Position numbers and translations under genes: made by a program
The notes under the pieces: model-generated
What the model saw: only the letters and a program-made list of their open reading frames with translations
Database searches by the model: none
Told to the model about the DNA's origin: nothing
Shown: one piece after another, positions 14,576 to 17,603 of the stretch
How positions within the stretch are numbered: the stretch's first letter is position 1
Layout: each line of letters begins with the position of its first letter
NCBI GenBank assembly: GCA_050288085.1
Contig: JBNKDD010000105.1
Coordinates: forward strand, 1 to 17,603
Origin: JBNKDD01 sp050288085
Lineage (GTDB): Bacteria; Chloroflexota; Anaerolineae; Aggregatilineales; UBA3940
Reading direction: 5' to 3'
Length of the DNA stretch: 17,603 bases

Positions 14576-15667
14576 ATGCCAGGCTTGACGGGTATCGTGG
14601 GCCTGCTCTCTGACGCGGGCAATGTGCTCTGGCGTAAGTTCCCGGTTGAAACTGCGCAGGCCGCTCAACCGGAAGCCGTGCCGGGTAGCGATCTCCTCGA
14701 TTTCATATACCCTGGAAATCTCGATATCCCGCCCGATGGTGTAATCCTCGTAGCGTCCCTCCATAGCGAGAGCCATTGTCTCAGCCATACAGGCATAAGA
14801 CTTGCCACGCGGAAAACCAAAATTGAAATGGAAATTTACCGGGCCGGGAACCTGCACCATCCCACCCTGTAAAATTAATACGTCTTTGCGCTCTCTGGCG
14901 ACCTTTCTGGATACATCCGATGGAACCGCCGCATCATAGACCACCGCCCCAGGTTTGAGATGTTCGGGATGGATCACCGTCTTGATCGAGCTGGTTACAC
15001 TCAGGATCAGGTCGGCGTCATAAATATCCTTGACATCGGTGCTGGTCTTGATCTCGGCTCGTCGGCCTTCGCATCGCTCGCGGATCACTTCGAGTGGCCG
15101 TTCCCGCCGTCCGATCAAGATCAGCTTGCCGACCTTGTCCGCCAGTAATTGGGAACTGATCGACCCAATTGCGCCGGTTGCGCCGACCACCGCCGCCGTT
15201 GCCTGCTGTGATTCGATCCCCATCAGGCGAGCGGCTTCTTGCATGGCCTGAACCGAAATCGCGACGGTGTATGCATCGCCGGTCGTGACCGGGATATCAA
15301 GCCTGTTGGCAATTGTCACCCCCGCATCACCGACCACTGCTGTAAATGCACCCAGTCCCAGGATTTTGGCCCCCAACCGCTCGGCCATGCGCCCGGTCTG
15401 GATGATCTTGTTATAGACCATATTGACCGGCAGTTCGAGCATCCGGCGGGGGGTGTATGGGGTAGCCAGCAGCCAGCCGGTTAACTCGCGGCTGTGATCA
15501 ATCGAGCGGGCTCCCTCTACCTTGGAGCAGTAGACCGGCGGCCAATAGGTGCATAGAAAATCGATCTGCTTTTCGGACAGCATTTTACCCAGCAGGGGGT
15601 ATCGACGCCCTACGTCCTTCTTAGGGCTGATGGGGTGGATGATGAATGCGAAGGTGTCTGTCGTCAT
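14561..15667 (-). CDS. Long-chain acyl-ACP reductase (AAR)-like oxidoreductase
   Basis: The protein is 368 residues, slightly longer than the roughly 340 of cyanobacterial acyl-ACP reductase, which reduces fatty acyl-ACP to fatty aldehyde with NADPH. Several stretches match my recollection of that enzyme: the GLGAFTAVVG block (104-113), TTGDAYT (128-134, TTGNTHT in cyanobacteria), the Rossmann motif VVGATGAIGS (160-169), and KSYACMAETM (289-298), where Cys293 aligns with the catalytic thioester-forming Cys. The N-terminal half fits as well (FAFIIHPIS, WPPV). Automated annotation may call it a shikimate or saccharopine dehydrogenase-like NAD(P)-binding protein. No aldehyde deformylating oxygenase is nearby, so the aldehyde would go elsewhere, for example to an alcohol or wax ester. 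AGGGA about 7 nt before the ATG is its ribosome site. It starts 19 nt after the beta-helix gene. Homology is fairly sure; acyl-ACP versus acyl-CoA use is not. Confidence 0.75.
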   Translation of the reverse strand: MTTDTFAFIIHPISPKKDVGRRYPLLGKMLSEKQIDFLCTYWPPVYCSKVEGARSIDHSRELTGWLLATPYTPRRMLELPVNMVYNKIIQTGRMAERLGAKILGLGAFTAVVGDAGVTIANRLDIPVTTGDAYTVAISVQAMQEAARLMGIESQQATAAVVGATGAIGSISSQLLADKVGKLILIGRRERPLEVIRERCEGRRAEIKTSTDVKDIYDADLILSVTSSIKTVIHPEHLKPGAVVYDAAVPSDVSRKVARERKDVLILQGGMVQVPGPVNFHFNFGFPRGKSYACMAETMALAMEGRYEDYTIGRDIEISRVYEIEEIATRHGFRLSGLRSFNRELTPEHIARVREQAHDTRQAWHPVIT

Positions 15668-15686
15668 AGAAGTTCCCTACTAAGAA

Positions 15687-16952
15687 TTAAATCTCATCCT
15701 GGCGCGGATAATGGCGTTTATGTGTAACGTTTTCATGCAGCGCGTGATGGTCGCTCTCTTCATAGCTGATATTGCTCATGATCACGCGGCGGGCTGGCGA
15801 CGTAAGCAGCACCACGTCCGACTCGATCATGCGGGCCGGGTAAACAACCAGTCCAGGTCCGATCCGGCAGTTATGGCCCACGCATGATCCGAGCATGGGC
15901 ATATTCAAATCGACCTCCTGGTAGCCTTCAATCGCCCCACTGACCGGGCCGGGCAGCAGGTTGACATTGGTGAACACGGTCCCGCCACCGATAAAGGTGT
16001 TGCGACCGATCACGCTCATCTGGAGGCTGGTGTTCTGGGTCGCCGATGAGCCTTCCATAAAGGTGGTAAAATAAGCGCTTGCTCCCCAGGGGAAGAAGCA
16101 ATCATTGCTGACCACGCTCATATGGAAGTGATTCCCGTGTGTCAGGGTGACGTTATCGCCGATGATGCTCTGTGAGATCACACAGCCGGGGCCGATGGTC
16201 ACGTTGTCGCCGATGTAGACCGGCCCCACAAAGATCGTGCTGGGGTCGATGCTGCAATTTTTCCCCGTCTTTACATAGACCGAGGTCGCCAGGATTTCTT
16301 TCCGTTCAACAAATGACCGCCACAAGGCTTTGATTCGGAACATCGTATCATTGGCACTGAGCTGTTCAAACCGCTGGGCGCGGGTGAAAATGCCGAACAC
16401 AATGTTGATGAAGAAGATATGCACCCAGCTATCGACAGCACATACTGCCCGTTCCGGCAGCCACCAGACCAGGTCGCTGTTATCGCTGCGAATGTGATCG
16501 GGGGTGTGATAATAACCGACCTCTCGCGCATCGCTGGGCACGACAACCGGCTCGACATGCTCACTGATCCCGCTGGGGAAATACCACAGATCGACGAATA
16601 TCAGGTCGCCCCGCCGGTCATAAGAGCGGGTCAGCGGGCGCAGCCCTTGCTGCAAAAAGGCCGGATCATTGGCATGGAAAGCGGCCCTGACCGGCTTCTT
16701 GCGTTTGCGGGCTTCGTCCAGGAAGGTGGATAGATAAGGCCAATCGAACCATAGATTGTCGCTGTAAACCAGCGTTTCGCCGCCGCCGGATGAAATCTCA
16801 CCGAAGCTGTTGACGGTCTGTTCGGTCTCGCAAATGGACGCCAACATATCCCGGTGCCACTGCCAGAGTGGTTGGTTGAGCACTCTAAGCAAACGGGCTG
16901 GTTCATTGAACGGCGCGATATGGCGCGGTTGGTGGATGATAACTTTGCGCAT
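15687..16952 (-). CDS. Left-handed beta-helix (hexapeptide repeat) protein with unrecognised N-terminal domain
   Basis: The protein is 421 residues. From about 226 to 372 it shows hexapeptide repeats of the left-handed beta-helix type (for example VYIGDNVTIGPGCVI, SIIGDNVTL, SVIGRNTFIGGGTVF, CVGHNCRIGPGLVV), the fold of acyltransferases such as GlmU C-domain, LpxA and gamma carbonic anhydrases. A loop with Phe, Trp and Met (285-312) bulges from the helix, and HGNHFHM (272-278) supplies possible catalytic or metal-binding His. The first 200 residues are not recognised; the order (N-terminal alpha/beta part, then beta-helix) recalls bifunctional GlmU-like nucleotidyltransferase/acetyltransferases, but no pyrophosphorylase signature is visible. 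A hydrophobic stretch at 174-190 could touch the membrane. It is the first gene of the pair with the acyl-reductase homologue, so a lipid or acyl substrate is conceivable. The ribosome site is weak. Confidence 0.8.
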   Translation of the reverse strand: MRKVIIHQPRHIAPFNEPARLLRVLNQPLWQWHRDMLASICETEQTVNSFGEISSGGGETLVYSDNLWFDWPYLSTFLDEARKRKKPVRAAFHANDPAFLQQGLRPLTRSYDRRGDLIFVDLWYFPSGISEHVEPVVVPSDAREVGYYHTPDHIRSDNSDLVWWLPERAVCAVDSWVHIFFINIVFGIFTRAQRFEQLSANDTMFRIKALWRSFVERKEILATSVYVKTGKNCSIDPSTIFVGPVYIGDNVTIGPGCVISQSIIGDNVTLTHGNHFHMSVVSNDCFFPWGASAYFTTFMEGSSATQNTSLQMSVIGRNTFIGGGTVFTNVNLLPGPVSGAIEGYQEVDLNMPMLGSCVGHNCRIGPGLVVYPARMIESDVVLLTSPARRVIMSNISYEESDHHALHENVTHKRHYPRQDEI

Positions 16953-16984
16953 AGCTACTCGCTTGTTTAAGGTCGTTATCCAAT

Positions 16985-16997
16985 CGGGGTTGCCCCG
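16985..16997. other. Small perfect inverted repeat near the predicted transcription start
   Basis: CGGGG, a TTG spacer and CCCCG form a perfect 5-bp inverted repeat about 8 nt downstream of the predicted -10 of the beta-helix/acyl-reductase unit. It could be an operator or a short 5' stabilising hairpin; chance is also possible. Confidence 0.3.
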
Positions 16998-17004
16998 TAC
17001 CCTA

Positions 17005-17033
17005 ATTCTATTTGAATTTGCTGGTTGAGTCGA
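17005..17033 (-). promoter_or_regulatory. Predicted promoter of the beta-helix/acyl-reductase unit
   Basis: On the - strand, TCGACT (17033-17028, 4 of 6 matches to TTGACA) and TAGAAT (17010-17005, 5 of 6 matches to TATAAT) are separated by 17 nt. Transcription would start near 16998, about 46 nt before the ATG at 16952. It lies between the upstream terminator and the gene, where a promoter is expected. Confidence 0.5.
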
Positions 17034-17078
17034 ATTTAATCGGGGGTTGTTGTAGGTTTGTATAGCAACTTGAATCAG

Positions 17079-17103
17079 AAAGCGGCTGCCAACTGGCAGC
17101 CGC
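17079..17103 (-). terminator. Intrinsic terminator of the right-edge hydrolase
   Basis: GCGGCTGCC (17082-17090) pairs with GGCAGCCGC (17095-17103) around a 4-nt loop. On the - strand it is followed at once by TTTCTGATT, a short broken T-run. It lies about 20 nt past the stop of the alpha/beta hydrolase. Confidence 0.7.
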
Positions 17104-17122
17104 CGGTAAGCAGCTTTAAGGC

Positions 17123-17603
17123 TTATTCAACCAGAAAGGCGGCAATATCCTCTGCCGTATTGACCAGGGCATGCCCGCCCCCTGGTTTGATCGTCACCCG
17201 CAGGTTGGGCAGATGCTCCCGCAGCCGGGTGGATATCTGCTCATGGTCACGCATCGGATCCTCTGACCCGCCGACCAGGTAAACGGGCATGTCCAGCCGC
17301 GCTAATTCCTGATCGCTGAAGATCGGCAGCACGCCCATCCGCGACTTGAACTGTTTCATGACGACCGCCATCACGGCTTCGAGGCCCTCCGGGATTGGCT
17401 CCTGCCCGTATAACTCGCGCAGGATTTGCTTCATCCCCCACTTGCCCAGCAGCGAATAGGCCATCACCCGGAGGAAGTAATCTGTCCGGTCGGGCACGAT
17501 CCCGCCGGGACACATCAGCGCCATTTTCTTGACCCGCTCCGGGTAGGTGGTCGCAAAGCGGAGGGCCGTCCAGCTCCCCTGTGAGATGCCCACCAGCGAA
17601 GCC
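17123..17603 (-). CDS. Alpha/beta hydrolase, C-terminal part, cut by the window edge
   Basis: The frame is open to the right edge; the GTG at 17593 is an internal Val codon in ASLVGISQGSW, so the real start is outside the window. About 159 residues are visible and carry the whole catalytic triad: the nucleophile elbow GISQG (Ser codon at 17584-17582), the acid in GGSEDPM and the His in GGGHALV. This is the common alpha/beta hydrolase layout with a cap region between elbow and acid (IVPDRTDYFLRVMAYSLLG and following). No substrate can be assigned. It ends in its own terminator, so it is a separate transcription unit from the beta-helix/acyl-reductase pair downstream. It is not close in sequence to the carboxylesterase at the left edge. 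Confidence 0.88.
   Translation of the reverse strand, partial: ASLVGISQGSWTALRFATTYPERVKKMALMCPGGIVPDRTDYFLRVMAYSLLGKWGMKQILRELYGQEPIPEGLEAVMAVVMKQFKSRMGVLPIFSDQELARLDMPVYLVGGSEDPMRDHEQISTRLREHLPNLRVTIKPGGGHALVNTAEDIAAFLVE

Noticed and set aside
17591..17593. GTG as the start of the right-edge hydrolase
   Set aside because: It falls inside the nucleophile elbow strand (ASLVGISQG) and the frame stays open to the edge, so the protein begins outside the window.

Overview
The window is GC-rich, densely coded bacterial DNA with short intergenic gaps. The very large GAF/PAS histidine kinase, the stand-alone response regulators and the general gene style suggest a Chloroflexota genome, possibly an Anaerolineae-type lineage. 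That placement is inferred from gene content; no rRNA or other marker gene is present.

Layout: positions 1-3916 are all on the + strand. They hold the 3' end of an Est30-like carboxylesterase, a membrane-anchored class C beta-lactamase-fold serine hydrolase, a divergent arginase-fold protein, an intergenic block of G/C-run palindromes (2659-2752), a small HemG/flavodoxin-like protein and an unrecognised multi-pass membrane protein. Everything from 4018 to the right end is on the - strand, and the two sets converge at about 3917-4017.

The centre is a signalling locus read right to left: a response regulator fused to a degenerate GGDEF domain (14406-13480), a giant 2967-residue histidine kinase (13457-4554), and a single-domain CheY-like receiver (4446-4018). 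The kinase has one N-terminal membrane helix, about 13 GAF domains and about 3 PAS-like domains before a complete HisKA/HATPase core. It has no receiver of its own, so the two flanking receivers are its obvious candidate partners. A strong intrinsic terminator lies between the kinase and the small receiver, so the last gene is probably expressed at a different level or from its own promoter.

Upstream of that locus is a two-gene - strand unit: a left-handed beta-helix (hexapeptide-repeat) protein with an unrecognised N-terminal domain (16952-15687), followed 19 nt later by a homologue of the cyanobacterial acyl-ACP reductase (15667-14561). A predicted promoter precedes the pair. Further right is an alpha/beta hydrolase cut by the window edge, closed by its own terminator.

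No tRNA, rRNA, CRISPR array, insertion sequence or prophage gene was seen. The candidates for something undescribed are the 13-GAF kinase with its two orphan receivers, and the acyl-reductase plus beta-helix pair.
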